Of a stretch of DNA of 64,000 nucleotides, positions 12,662 through 24,487 are shown in pieces. The notes under the pieces are model-generated. The model was not told where the DNA came from and did not search any database. It worked only from the letters and a program-made list of their open reading frames with translations. Position 1 is the stretch's first letter. Every line of letters begins with the position of its first letter. The stretch spans positions 191,796,206-191,860,205 of the forward strand of contig NC_081554.1 of the NCBI RefSeq assembly GCF_963082655.1, in the 5' to 3' direction. A program made the position numbers and the translations under genes. The stretch is from Stomoxys calcitrans. Its lineage: Eukaryota; Arthropoda; Insecta; Diptera; Muscidae.

Positions 12662-13027
12662 TAAAACAAGCATACTAAGTTCGACCGGATCGAATCTTAT
12701 ATACCCTCCCCATGGATTGCATTTGTCCAGTTCTTTGAATGACGTTTTTAAATATATATATGTGCTATACCAAGTTATTAGCGGCCATAGAAAAACACCT
12801 CCTCCACAATTTCTGGAAAATCGAGGCAAATCGAGCCCTCCAGAGGCTGAGAAAGTCAAACTGGTAAATCGGTTAATATGGCAGCTATATCGGGTGATGA
12901 ATCGATTTAGACCATTATTTGCACAGTTAATGAAAGTCACATCAAAACACCCCATTCACAATTTTAGCTAAATCGATAAGATATGCCCCCTCTAGAGGCT
13001 CAAGATGTCAAGATCAGTGATCTTGAC
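12662..13027 (-). mobile_element. DINE-1-like 3' end fragment
   Basis: AAAACAAGCATACTAAGTTC, a degraded hairpin and TATATACCCTCCCCATGG, then about two units (TATGGCAGCTATATCGGGTG), joined head-on to the fragment at 13028. Confidence 0.65.
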
Positions 13028-13603
13028 CACCGAAAGATGGTGGTTTATTCATTTTATCATTCCGTTTGTAACATATCGAAATATACATTTCCGACCTTCA
13101 AAGTGCATACGCTCTAAATCGTCGTAAAATTTTAAGATGATCTAGTTACAGTCTTTAAAATTGAAGATATCAAGCTCAAACTTCGAACCGATCATATTTA
13201 TACCCCCCACCATGGAATGGAGGTATATAAACCTAGCCATACCGTTTGTTACTCCTCGAAATATTCGTCTAAGACCCCATTGAGTATATATATTCTTGAT
13301 CGTCTCGACATTCTGATGCAATCTAGCCAAGTCCGTCCGTTCGTCTATCGAAATTACGATAGCGGTCGAACGCGTAAATCTAGCCTCTGGAAATTTTGCA
13401 CCGATATTTAATATTGGTGTAGACCGTTGGCGATTGCAAATGGGCCATATCGGTTCAGATTCAGATATAGCTTCCATATAAACCGATCTCCCGATTTGAC
13501 TTTTTGAGCTCCTAGAAGCTGCAATTATTAACCGATTTGGCTGAAATTTTGGTTTGTGGTTTGTAATGTAACTCTATTTCAAATGTAATTTTGATTTTTA
13601 ATT
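13028..13603 (+). mobile_element. Two truncated DINE-1-like 5' ends in series
   Basis: 13028-13198 is a 5' end and core of the second subfamily (ACATATCGAAATATACATTT). At 13199 TATACCCCCCACCATGGAAT starts another copy of the first subfamily with its core and about one unit, which stops at 13603 where the next element starts. Confidence 0.68.
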
Positions 13604-14468
13604 TTTATACCATCCACCATAGGATGGGGGTATACTAACATCGTCATTCCGTCATTCTTCATCGCCATGACATTTTAAATCAATCTAGCAATGTCCATCC
13701 GTCTGTGGAAAGCATGCTAACTTTTGAAGGGATCAAGCTAGGCTCTTGAAATTTTTGACAATTACTTCCTGTTAGTCGTAGGTCGGTTGGTATTGTAAAT
13801 AGGCAATATATGCCCATGTTTTAATATAGCTGGCATATAAAGCAGTTTCTGATCTTGACTTCTTGAACCTCTAAAGGGCGTAATTCTTATCCGATTTGGT
13901 TAAAATTTTGCATAAGGTGTTTTTCTGTGACTTCCAACAACTGGGCGTAGTATGGTTTGTATCGGCCTAAAACTTGATGTAGCTCCCATCCAAACCAGTC
14001 TCCTGATTATATTTCTCGAAACCACTAGAGGGCGCAATTCTCCTCAACTTTGGCTTAAATTTTGCCCATCAACTTTTTCTCTCTCTCCAACATACGTGTC
14101 AAGTATGGTCCAAATCAGTCTAAACTCTGATATAGCTCCCATATAAACCGATCTCCCGATTTTAGTTCTTAAGCCTCTAGGGCGCGTAATTCTTTAACGA
14201 TTCAGCTGAAAATTTGCGAAGTGACTTCTCCTGTAACTACCATCATACGCGATAAATATGGTCTGAATCGGTGCAAACCCTGTTATAGCTCCCCTATACA
14301 CCGATCTCCCCATTATACTTCTTAAGCCTCTAGAGGGCGTAATTCCTCACCGATTCGGTTGAAATCTTGCACAATGACTTCTCTTATGACCTCCAACATA
14401 CATGTCAAATATAGTTAGAATCGGTACATAACCTGTTATAGCTGCCATATAAACCCATCTCCCAATCA

Positions 14469-14592
14469 GGGCTGCGGAGTCCAGCCCTCGACCCAGACGC
14501 CGGGTATAGGACTAAATCCGAAGTCCGACTCTGGTTCAATAGTCTGCCTCCGGCATCAAAAACTCGACTCCGGTCGACTTCTCAGCCCCACT
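14469..14592. mobile_element. 124-bp GC-rich insertion with 8-bp target duplication (hAT-like MITE?)
   Basis: GGGCTGCGGAGTCCAGCCCT at the left and CGACTTCTCAGCCCCACT at the right are imperfect inverted ends around a block rich in GACTCCG-type words. CCCAATCA (14461-14468) and CCCGATCA (14593-14600) look like an 8-bp duplication with one change. The 8-bp length suggests hAT; this is inference. Confidence 0.55.
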
Positions 14593-14814
14593 CCCGATCA
14601 TACTTCTTGAGTCTCTAGAGTGCGTAAGTCTTATCCGATTGGGCTGAAAGCGGCACAGTGATGTTTTCTATGATTTCTCCAATCTGTGCCAAATATGGTT
14701 TAAATCGGGCTATAACTTGATAAAGCTCCCATATAAACCTATCTTCCCATCCGATCTGGTTGACGTTTTTTATGATTTCTAAAATGTGTACCAAATACGG
14801 TATAAATATTGTAG

Positions 14815-15310
14815 TTGTAAACCATGATATACAATAGCTCCTATATAAACCGATCTCCCCATTTTATTTCTAGAGACCCTAGAGGGCGCAATTGTTATCC
14901 GATTTGGTTTAAATTTTGCACAATGGGATCTACTATTTTCTTTAATATCCAAGCCAAGTATGGCCCGAATAGGTTTATATCTAGGACCCCATAAATACAC
15001 ATAGTCTTGACCGTCTCGAACTTCTGATTCGAACTAGCCATGTCCGTCCGTCTGTCGAAATCACGATGTAAACCCTGATATAGCTCTTATATAAACCGAT
15101 CTCCAAATTTTATTTCAGGAGACCCTAGAGGGCGCAATTGTTATCTGATTTGGTTTAAATTTTGCACAATGGGATCTACTATTTTCTTCAATATCCAAGC
15201 CAAGTATGGCCCGAATAGGCGTACATCTAGGACCCCATAAGTACACATAGTCTTGACCGTCTCGAACTTCTGATTCGACCTAGCCATGTCCCTGCCAGGT
15301 CTGTCGAAAT
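14815..15310 (+). repeat. 246-bp direct tandem duplication
   Basis: Landmarks CAATGGGATCTACTATTTTC at 14921 and 15167, and GTCTTGACCGTCTCGAACTT further on, repeat at a 246-bp offset with few differences. Each unit holds one DINE unit plus a core-like GTCCGTCCG section, replaced by CCTGCCAGG in the second copy. Confidence 0.88.
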
Positions 15311-15923
15311 CACGATAGCGATCGAAAGCGTAGAGCTAGACGCTTCAAATTTTGCACAGATACTTTATATTGATGTAGGTCGTAGGGGATTGCAAATGGG
15401 CCTTATCGGTTCAGACTTGGATATAGCTCCCATATAAACCGATCTCCCGATTTGACTTCTTGAGGCTTTACAAGCCGCAATTTTTTTGCGATTTAGCTGA
15501 AATTTAGCACATAGTGTTCAGTTACGACTTTCAACAACTGTGCTAAAAGTACGTACCAAATCGGTAAAGAACCTGTTATAGCTTCCATATAAACCGATCT
15601 CCCAGTTTGACATCTTGAGCCCCTTAAAACCGTAATTGTTATCCGATTGAGCTGACATTTTGCTCGTAGGGTTCTGTTAAGACTTCCATTAATCGTGGCA
15701 AGTATGATCCCAATCAGTGTACAACCTGATAAAGCTTCTATTAAACCGATCTCCTGGTTTTAAACCCCTGGAAGACTCAATTTTTATCCGATGAAACTGA
15801 AATTTTATGTGTAGTGTTCTGTTACGACATCCAACAATCGCTTCACGCACGGTCCACATCCTTTGTGTAAACTTTTAGCAGAATCCATAATGGTGGCTTT
15901 TAGCACGCTTTATTTTTTTGTTA

Positions 15924-16161
15924 TTGGGTTGCCCAAAAAGTAATTGCGGATTTTTCATACAGTCGGCGTTGACAAATTTTTTCACAGCTTGTGACTCTGT
16001 AGTTGCATTCTTTCTTCTGTCAGTTATCAGCTGTAACTTTTAGCTTGCTTTAGAAAAAAAAGTGTAAAAAAAGTATATTTGATTAAAGTTCATTCTAAGT
16101 TTTATTAAAAATGCATTTACTTTCTTTAAAAAAATCCGCAATTACTTGTTGGGCAACCCAA
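15924..16161 (+). mobile_element. Tc1/mariner-type MITE, copy 2
   Basis: 238 bp, 32-bp inverted ends beginning TTGGGTTGCCCAAAAAGTAA, TA at 15922-15923 and 16162-16163. It sits at the 3' end of one DINE element and just before the next. No coding capacity. Confidence 0.95.
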
Positions 16162-16738
16162 TATATTGTAAATTTGCATACCCTCCACCATAGGATGGGG
16201 GTATACTGATTTCGTCATTCTGTTTGTAACGCCTCGAAATGATCGTCTTGACATTTTAAGTCGATCTAGCCATGTCCGTCCGTCTGTCTGTCAAAAGCAC
16301 GCTAACTTTCGAAGGAGTAAAGCTCGGCGCTTGAAATTTTGCACAAATACTTTTTATTAGTGTAGGTCCGTTTGGTATTGCAAATGGACCATATCGGTCC
16401 ATGTTTTGATTTAGCTGCCATATAAACCAATCTTGGGTCTTGACTTCTTAAGCCTCTAGATGGCGCAATTCTCGTCGGATTTGACTGACATTTTGCACGT
16501 AATGTTTTGGTATCACTTACAATAACTGTGCTAATTATAGCTCAAATCGAATCATAACCTGATATAGCTGCCATATAAATCGATCTTGGGTCTTGACTTC
16601 TTGAGCCTCTAGAGGGCGTAAGTCGGTTTGGCAGAAATTTGTACAACGGCTTCTCCCATGACCTGAAAGATACGCCTCCAATATGATCTGAATCGATCTA
16701 TAGCTTGATTCAGCTCCCTTATAAACCGATCCCCCGAT

Positions 16739-16775
16739 TTTGCTTCTGAGCCCCTACAAGGGGCTCAGAAGCAAA
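16739..16775. other. Perfect 17-bp hairpin at the broken MITE junction
   Basis: TTTGCTTCTGAGCCCCT (16739-16755), loop ACA, exact complement at 16759-16775. The left arm is normal DINE unit sequence; the right arm is an inverted copy of it fused to the MITE body. Confidence 0.95.
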
Positions 16776-16971
16776 GTAAATGCATTTTTAATAAAACTTA
16801 GAATGAACTTTAATCAAATATACCTTTTTTAAACTTTTTTTCTAAAGCAAGCTAAAAGTAACAGCTGATAACTGACAGAAGAATGAATGCAATTACAGAG
16901 TCACAAGCTGTGAAAAAATTTGTCAACGCCGACTATATGAAAAATCCGCAATTACTTTTTGGGCAACCCAA
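16773..16971 (-). mobile_element. Tc1/mariner-type MITE, copy 3, left inverted repeat replaced
   Basis: The body (AAGTAAATGCATTTTTAATA, ACAGAGTCACAAGCTGTGAA) and right end GGGCAACCCAA plus TA are intact, but the left terminal repeat is missing. In its place is the right arm of a 17-bp hairpin made from adjacent DINE sequence. Confidence 0.9.
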
Positions 16972-17112
16972 TAGCTCTAACAGCATAACAGTTCTTATTC
17001 ATTATTCTTTGTTTGCTTAAAAAGAGATACCGCGCAAAGAGCTCGACAAATGGGATCCAAATGGGAGGGTATATAAGATTCGGCCCAGCGAACTTAGCAT
17101 GCTCTTACTTGT

Positions 17113-19422
17113 TTTTACTTTGTAAGTTTTGCATAACACTTAAAAAAGTAAACAAATTATAAAAACCAAAAACGAATCTGGATCATTTATGTAACAAACT
17201 TACAAAAGACATTAGAACAACTCAATATTATCTATGTTATAGACAAATGGGATTAGGAAAAGTTGAAATTTCAATTTTATTACAAAAGAAAGAGGCAACA
17301 CCAATGATAACCAGAAAACACTACAAAATCCCCAATTATTGTCAATTCAAATGGTGTTTTTATAGGCTTCCCATTTTCCAAATTAAATATTAGAAAAAAA
17401 ATGGAAAATGGACAACAAACGACATATTTTGTTTTCTTTAAAATGTTACACAAAAGATACAAAAAATGAGAATTTTGGAGAAAAAAAAAACAAACACAAT
17501 GAAGACCCTTAAGCGAGTAAGGCAGTGATCCAGGACTGAGGTTAGATGTCTGTGAGATGCTTGAATGGTTGACTGCTTGTCTTTTGACACTCTTAAGTAT
17601 CTTTTTGAAGTGGCTTTTTGCTAGGCTTTTGTTATTGAATTTTGTAGCTCCCCCCAAATCCGTCTGGGTGTTTTCTGAGCGGGGAGGGTTATGGATGTTT
17701 TTTCTGTTGCTGATGCCTGGCCAGCTTGTTGACACCATACTTAACAAATCATTTACATGGGAATTGGTTTCTGAAACTTGTAGCTCCCCCTCCTCTCAAT
17801 AGCAGCGACCACAACAACAGCAACTACAATCATAGCAACATTATTTATTTTGTTAATAACTTTCGGTTTTAATGCTGCTTTCTGATTTACTGAAAAAAAA
17901 GCACCGAAAAAAACGAACCAAACGAATAAAAATTCAAGCAGCAAAATTTTGTATCAACTTAAATATGGACAGCAGCCAATGTCCGTCTGTGGGTCTGTCT
18001 CATGGAAATCTTAAGACTAAGTGGTTTTGCTTGAAATGGTGTAATTTTTAAAGAGCCTTTTGATTTTCGACGAAAGACGGAAAAAGTTTCTTAAATACAA
18101 AAAAAAAAAACTCGGTAAAATAACGGCTACTGCATTTGAAGCATATAAAAGTACCCCCCGCCACACAAAAAACAAAGTAGTTAGAAATTTAAATTCAGTA
18201 GGGAGAAAAAAAGAAAACCTTACAGCAGCTCCACTCATGAAGTCTGGGCCACCAAAAAATGTACTCTAATTTAAGGCTTAATTTCATAAATCACTTTTTT
18301 TTCCTCCTAGCCACCAGAAAGAAACAATGCCTCCTGAGACACAATAGGCTGCATGCAACAAAAAATGAAAATCAAAAAAATAAAATTTTTTTCAATACAT
18401 TTTGATGGTGATTTTGGTTTTGATTTTTCATCAAATCACCACTTTTGCTTAAAAGACCACTTCTGATAGGGGGAGGTGGAGGAGGTTTGTTTTCATCGAT
18501 TGTTCATTGATCGGGGCATGCATGCATGGGTATCTGCTTAAAGAGAGTTCATGTGAATGATGCATTTGTTCATTGTTTGTATTCAATCATTCATTATTAT
18601 TGAGTGCATCTATCAATTGTTGGTCTTTTGTTTTTTTTTCCATTTCTTCTTTGGCGGAGTCTGGCCGAGAAAAAAAAAATCTCGAAAAAAAGAAACAGTC
18701 TATCATCACTTTATAGACACGACACTAAACAGATTCCTGTACACCCCCACTCTTCAGTTACCAAGTTTATCAATTGCCATTTTTCTAGCCAGGAAAACCA
18801 CTCGATCAGACATTACAGCTCATTACTGTCTTTGTGTCAGTAAGTCTGTCCGTCTGTCTGTCTGCCTGTCTACCTATCATCTTTTAGGGTTTTCTTTTTA
18901 TACAATTGTTTCAGATTTCTTTTTTGTTTTTTTTTGTTCATTATTTCTAAACTTTAGCCACAAAAATAAGGTATCTTTAGTTGGCCAATAATTGTTGGCT
19001 TTTTGATATGAACTCTCCATTTAAATAATGGTAACGGAAACTTGCTACAAAATTATCATATGATAGCCTCGAAGAAATGAGTCTCGTTTAGAGTATGATG
19101 GAATTATTTTTGTTTTTGTGGTATCATGAGGTCAAAGTAGAAAAATCATAAACTTGTGGGAAACGGTTATTGCATCTTTTAGGCTCAAATGACGATAGAT
19201 ATTAAAAGAGGTCTTAATATTCAACTGTATGGTCTAAATGAAAGCTAAGCAAAAGGTCAAACTGACCTCTGGGGTTTTACAGTCAGTTTATCAGTAAATT
19301 TATACACTTGAACGAGAGGCTGGTGAAAGATCACATTTAGATCGAGATGGAGCAACACAAATATCCACATTACATGCCCTAGATCATATTTATGACCCCA
19401 GACATTTTAATATAATAACAAG
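17113..19422. other. AT-rich stretch; no gene supported
   Basis: The longest minus frame is 17280-17747 (155 codons). Its N-terminal half (MVSTSWPGISNRKN to PGSLPYSLK) has balanced composition, but the C-terminal half is phenylalanine-rich A/T-run translation and no domain is recognisable, so coding is possible but unsupported. The plus frame 18557-18991 crosses T-runs and a (TCTG)n tract at 18846-18870 and is rejected. No DINE or LINE sequence is visible here. Confidence 0.5.
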
Positions 19423-20392
19423 TAAGAGCGTGCTAAGTTCGGCCGGGCCGAATCTTATATACCCTCCACCATGGATCGCATTTGTCGAGTTCTATGAGCG
19501 GTATCTCTTTTTAGGCAAACAAATAATATTGAATAAAACCTGTTATGCTATTGGAGCTATATCAAGTTATAGTCCAATTCGGACCATATATGAATGCTGA
19601 ACATTGTTGAAGTCATTGTGAAATATTTCGGTTCATTCGGATAAGAGTTGCGGCTTGTAGGGGCTCAAAAAGCAAAATCGGGAGATAGGTTTATATGGGA
19701 GCTGCAACAACCTATTGATCGATTAAGACCATATTAGACACGTATATATTAGGTCATCAGGGAAGCCGTTGTACAAAATTTCTACCAAATCTAATGAGAA
19801 TTGCACCCTCTAGAGCCTGAAGAAGTCATGATCCCACATCGGTTTATTGGGCAGCTATATCAGGTTCTATACCGATTTACGCCATACTTTGCACAATTAT
19901 TGAAAGTCATAACAAAACACCTCATGCAAAATTTCAGACAAATCGGAGTGACAGCCGATTTGAATCATACTAAGCACAGTTGTTGGAAGTAATTCCAACA
20001 AACTACGTGCAAAATTTCAGTTAAATCGGACGAGAATTGTGCCATATAGAGGCTCAAGAAGTCAAGACCCAAGATCGGTTTATATGGCAGCTATATCAAA
20101 ACATGGACCAATTTGGCCCATTTACAATCCCAACCGACCCACACTAATAAAAAGTATTTGTGCAAAATTTCAAGCGGCCAGTACTCCTGTACTCCTTCGA
20201 AAGTTAGCGTGCTTTCGACAGACAGAAGGACGGATGGACTGACGGACAGACGGAGATGGCTAGATCGACTTAAAATGACATGAAGATCTAGAATATATAT
20301 ACTTTATGGGGTCTCAGATGCATATTTCGAGGTGTTACAAAGAGAATGACGAAATTAGTATACCCCCATCCTATGGTGGAGGGTATAAAAAT
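19423..20392 (-). mobile_element. DINE-1-like element, both ends present
   Basis: 3' end AACAAGTAAGAGCGTGCTAA plus hairpin; about four internal units; 5' core (GACGGACAGACGGAGATGGC, AGAATATATATACTTTATGG) and end CCCCCATCCTATGGTGGAGG, then GTATAAAAAT. Confidence 0.87.
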
Positions 20393-20429
20393 ACTTTCTA
20401 TAAAAAGTTTTGGGCAAAATACAGTTGCG

Positions 20430-20640
20430 ATAAATGCATTGGGCAGGCTACAGAGATCGCGATCTCGAAGCCAACCGATCTCCATCATCTGTCTGCTTTG
20501 CCCCAAAAAAATTGCATGATCCCACCGCTCACTAATTAGTGAGCTGTGCGGTGGTGGAAGCATGTAACCTTTTTGGGGCAAAGCAGACTGATAATGGACC
20601 TTGATTAGCTTTATAAGTGCCATTTTGATTTTGATTAATA
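20430..20640. other. Cluster of nested perfect palindromes
   Basis: GAGATCGCGATCTC is at 20453-20466. A 19-bp stem GTCTGCTTTGCCCCAAAAA at 20491-20509 pairs with 20570-20588. Inside its loop lies the 18-bp palindrome GCTCACTAATTAGTGAGC (20527-20544), bordered by CCACC and GGTGG. It lies between two DINE elements and belongs to neither; it could be a small foldback element. Confidence 0.8.
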
Positions 20641-20682
20641 AATTCTGTGACAGTGAAGTGTACTTACATTATTTTCTTCAAA

Positions 20683-21180
20683 CACACATGGATCGCATCT
20701 GTCAAGTTCTTTGTCCGGTATTTCCTTATCAGCAAATAATGGATAATTGATAAGAATTACCATGCTATTGGATAAGAATTACCATGCTATTGGGATGTTG
20801 GTGACCATAGTAGAAGTGATTTCAGCCAAATTGGATAAGAATTGCAAACTGAAGAAGCTCAAGAAGTGCAAACGGTGGATCGGTATATATGGGAGCTAAA
20901 TATATTAGGCTATAGACCGATGCACGCCATACTTGGCACGTATGTTGACAAAGGTGAAATCATTGTGCAAAATTTCAGCTAAATCGGATAATGATTGCGC
21001 CTTAGAGAGGCTCAAGATGTCAAATCGACAAATGAATTTGTCCAAATCGATAAAGATTGTCAAGACGATCAAGAATGTTCTCAGACCAATATTGTTGGTT
21101 CTCAGACCAATATTTCAATGTATTACAAACAGAATGACGAAATCAGCATACCCCCAGTCTATGGTGGAGGGTATGAAAAT
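20683..21180 (-). mobile_element. DINE-1-like element, 3' hairpin lost
   Basis: It starts at ATGGATCGCATCTGTCAAG without the hairpin, has a 21-bp tandem duplication (GGATAAGAATTACCATGCTAT twice at about 20751-20793), two units, and the 5' end CCCCCAGTCTATGGTGGAGG. Confidence 0.75.
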
Positions 21181-21195
21181 AAATGGTTAACATTT

Positions 21196-22240
21196 TTAAA
21201 GCAAGTAAAAAGGTATTAAGTTCGGCCGGGCCGAACTTTGGATCTTTCACTATAATCCGGCGAAATTTTGGCGAAATGTGACAATATAAGCGTTTTTTAT
21301 GGGCCCAAAACCTTAAATCTAGAAATCGGTCTATGTGGCAGCTATATCCAAACCTGGACCGATCTAAGCCAAGATTAAAAAAAAATATTGTGTTAGACCC
21401 TATAGGTCTAACACAACAGCGAAATTGAACAATAAATGGCCCTTTTATGGCAATAAGACCTTAAATCGAGAGATCGTCCCATAAGGCAGCTATATCCATA
21501 GCTGAACCGATCTGGACCAATTTGAAAAATGTTGAAGGGCCTAACACAACTTACTGTCCCAAATATCGGCGACATCGGACAAAATACGCGCCTTTTATGG
21601 GCTCAAAACCTTAAAACGAGAGATCGGTCTATATGGCAGCTATATCCAAATCTGGACCGATCTGGACCAAATTGAAGTAGGATGTCGAAGAGCGTAACAC
21701 AACTCACTGTCGCAAATTTTGGCAAAATCGGACAATTAATGCGCCTTTTATGGGCCCAAGACCTTAAATCGAGAGATCGGTCTGTATGGCAGCTATATTC
21801 AAATCTGGACCGATCTGGGCCAAATTGAAGAAAGATGTCCAAATCTGGACCGATCTAGGCCAAATTGAAGAAGGATGTTGAAGGGCCTAACACAAACCAC
21901 TGTTCCAAATTTCAAGAAAATCGGATAATAAATGTGGCTTCTATGGGCTTAAGACCCTAAATCGGCGGATCGGTCTATATGGGGTCTATATCAAGATATA
22001 GTGTGATATAGCCAATCTTCAAACTTAACCTGCTTACGGACAAAAAAAGAATCTGTTTCAGCTCAATATCTCTATTTTTAAAGACTGTAGCGTGATTTCA
22101 AAAGATAGACGGACCTACTTAGATTTTTACGCTGATCAAGAATATATATACTTTATAGGGTCGGAAATGGATATTTCGATGTGTTGCAAACCGAATGACA
22201 AAATGAATATACCCCCATCCTTCGGTGGTGGTTATAAAAA
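21196..22240 (-). mobile_element. DINE-1-like element of the second subfamily
   Basis: 3' end GCAAGTAAAAAGGTATTAAG plus the hairpin TTCGGCCGGGCCGAA; five internal units (AAATTTTGGCAAAATCGGAC, GAGAGATCGGTCTATATGGC); 5' end ATACCCCCATCCTTCGGTGG. About 40 bp near 21840 repeat the preceding unit, a small slippage duplication. Confidence 0.85.
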
Positions 22241-22261
22241 GTCATTCATAGAACTTGTCAC

Positions 22262-23590
22262 ATGTCTCCACCATAGGATGGGGGGTATGCAAATTTCGTC
22301 TAATTTCGTAACTACTCGAAATATTCGTCTGAGGCCCCCAAATGTTTTGATATAGCTGCCATATAAACCGATCTTGGGTCTTGACTTCTTGAGCCTCTAG
22401 AGTGTGCAATTCTTATCCGATTGGAATTAAATTTTGCACGACGTGTTTTGTTATGATATCCAACAGCTGTGCCAAGTATGGTTCAAATCGGTTCATAACC
22501 TGATATAGCTGTCATATAAACCGATCTTGGGTCTTGACTTCTTGAGCCTCTAGAGTGCGCAATTCTTATCCGATTGGAATTTAATTTTGCACGACGTGTT
22601 TTGTCATGATATCCAACAACTGCGCCAAGTATGGTTTAAATCGGTAAGTAACCTAATATAGCTGCCATATAGACCGATCTTGGGTCTTGACTTCTTGAGC
22701 CTCTAGAGTGTTCAATTCTTATCCGATTGGAATTTAATTTTGCACGACGTGTTTTGTTATGATATCCAACAACTGTGCCAAGTATGGTTCAAATCGGTTC
22801 ATAACCTGATATAGCTGTCATATAAACCGATCTTGGGACTTGACTTCTTGGGCCTCTAGAGGGCGCAATTCTTATCCGATTTGAATGAATTTTGGCACGT
22901 AGTATTTTGTTATGATGTCCAACAACTGTGATAAGTATGGTTCAAATCGGTCCATAACCTGATATAGCGGTCATATAAACCGATCTTGGGTCTTGACTTC
23001 TTGAGCCTCTATGGTTCAAATCGGTTTATAACCTGATATAGCTGTCATATAAACAGATCTGGATACTTGGCTTCTTGAGCTTCTAGAGGGCGCAATTCTT
23101 ATCCGATTTGGCTTAAATTTTGCATGACGTATTTTATCCTTACTTTCAACAAATGCGCCAAATAAGTTTCAAATCGGTTCATAACCTGATATAGCTGCCA
23201 TATAAACCGATCTGGGATCTTGACTTCTTGAGCCTCTAAAGGTCGCAATTATTATCCGATTTGCGTGAAATTATGTACGACGGATCCTCTCATGACCATC
23301 AACATACGTTTTTATTATAGTCTGAATCGGTCTATAGCCCGATACAGCTCCCATATAAATCGATCTCTCTATTGGCTGACATTTTACACAGGTCTCCAAC
23401 ATATAATTTAATTGTGGTCCAAACCGGACCATATCTTGATGTCGCTCTAATACCAGAGCAAATCTTTTCTTATATCCTTTTTTGCCTAAGAAGAGATGCC
23501 GGGAAAAGAACTCGACAAATGCGATCCATGGTGGAGGGTATATAAGATTCGGCCCGGCCGAACTTAGCACGCTTTTACTTGTCTTGTTAT
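22262..23590 (+). mobile_element. DINE-1-like element, core partly deleted
   Basis: It starts CTCCACCATAGGATGGGGGG; after ATTCGTCTGAGGCCCC it passes directly into internal units, so the GTCCGTCCG core is missing. Seven to eight units follow, with a near-identical block at 22500-22860, then the 3' end TTCGGCCCGGCCGAACTTAG and TTTTACTTG. Confidence 0.82.
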
Positions 23591-24487
23591 TCTTATCAAT
23601 TATCAATCAATTTGGCATCATGATTAATAAGCTTACTTAAGGGATTCCCTGGGAGAAACATAATATGACCTTGGGTACGTTTTACAGAAATGTTTCCCCT
23701 TTATTTACAGCTAAGAAGAGCAGTGGGAAAACACTTTTTCCTAGTTTTGGGGGCATACGATATTTAATTTTCAAAATAATGAGTAACTGCAACAAACGAT
23801 GATGAATGAATCACAACAAAAATCACCCCCTTCAAAATGAGGAAACAAATGTTTCACATATAAACAAAAAATATATAAACAGCTTAAATTAAATAACACG
23901 AATGCTGTTTTTTTTTGTTTTTTGTAAATCCAATACAGGAATAAAGCAACTGACCTTGACATGATGCCACGCTATAGAGAAAAATACAAAAAAAAAATAA
24001 TTTTAAAAATTATTAAATAAACACAAAGCAGTTTAACTTCTGGCACACGTCTGCCACAAAGCAAACATACTTCTTGTAAATGGTATAGGAAATCGGAAGT
24101 TAAGAGTCAAACACGCTTTCAGCAATTGGTAGGTAAAGTAAACAAAAACAAAGAAATTAACTTCAAGAGGGGAGGTCCAGATAATTTTTTTATGTTTAAT
24201 AATAATTGTCACATATTTTTATGATGAAAAAAAAAATGTTCATAGAAACTTGATTTTCTAAAAAAAATTGCTAGTAATAAGATTTCTGTAGAAAATTTCG
24301 TAAAAATTTAATACCTAACAAACTTTTGTATATAAAATTATCTTTCAAATTGTTATATGAACATCCCGAACCCAAAATCCAAATTAGATTTTTTAAGAAA
24401 ATAGTCTCTATTGCGCTTTTCATAAAAAACTTAATTTTTCTTTTTTTAAATCTTTTAACATTCAGATTTTTTTTGTACGATCTTAAT
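23591..24487. other. No supported gene
   Basis: AT-rich DNA between two DINE elements. The 63-codon minus frame at 23771-23962 is cysteine- and phenylalanine-rich through T-run composition and is not called. Confidence 0.55.

Larger units (their letters stand above)
13604..15923 (+). mobile_element. DINE-1-like element with a tandem duplication and a small insertion
   Basis: The 5' end TATACCATCCACCATAGGAT is followed by about ten units, a second core-like segment (TAGTCTTGACCGTCTCGAAC) present twice through a 246-bp duplication, a further set of units, and a shortened 3' end (TTTTAGCACGCTTTATTTTT) without the hairpin. It may be two elements joined, since core sequence appears internally at 15000 and 15245. 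Confidence 0.72.
16178..17112 (+). mobile_element. DINE-1-like element carrying a broken MITE
   Basis: The 5' end CATACCCTCCACCATAGGAT and core (GTCCGTCCGTCTGTCTGTC) begin 17 bp after a MITE. Three units run to 16755, then a hairpin and MITE copy 3 (to 16971), then the 3' end TTCGGCCCAGCGAACTTAG, TGCTCTTACTTG. Confidence 0.82.

Noticed and set aside
18557..18991. 144-codon plus-strand frame
   Set aside because: It crosses T-runs, an A-run and a (TCTG)n tract, and reads as low-complexity translation.
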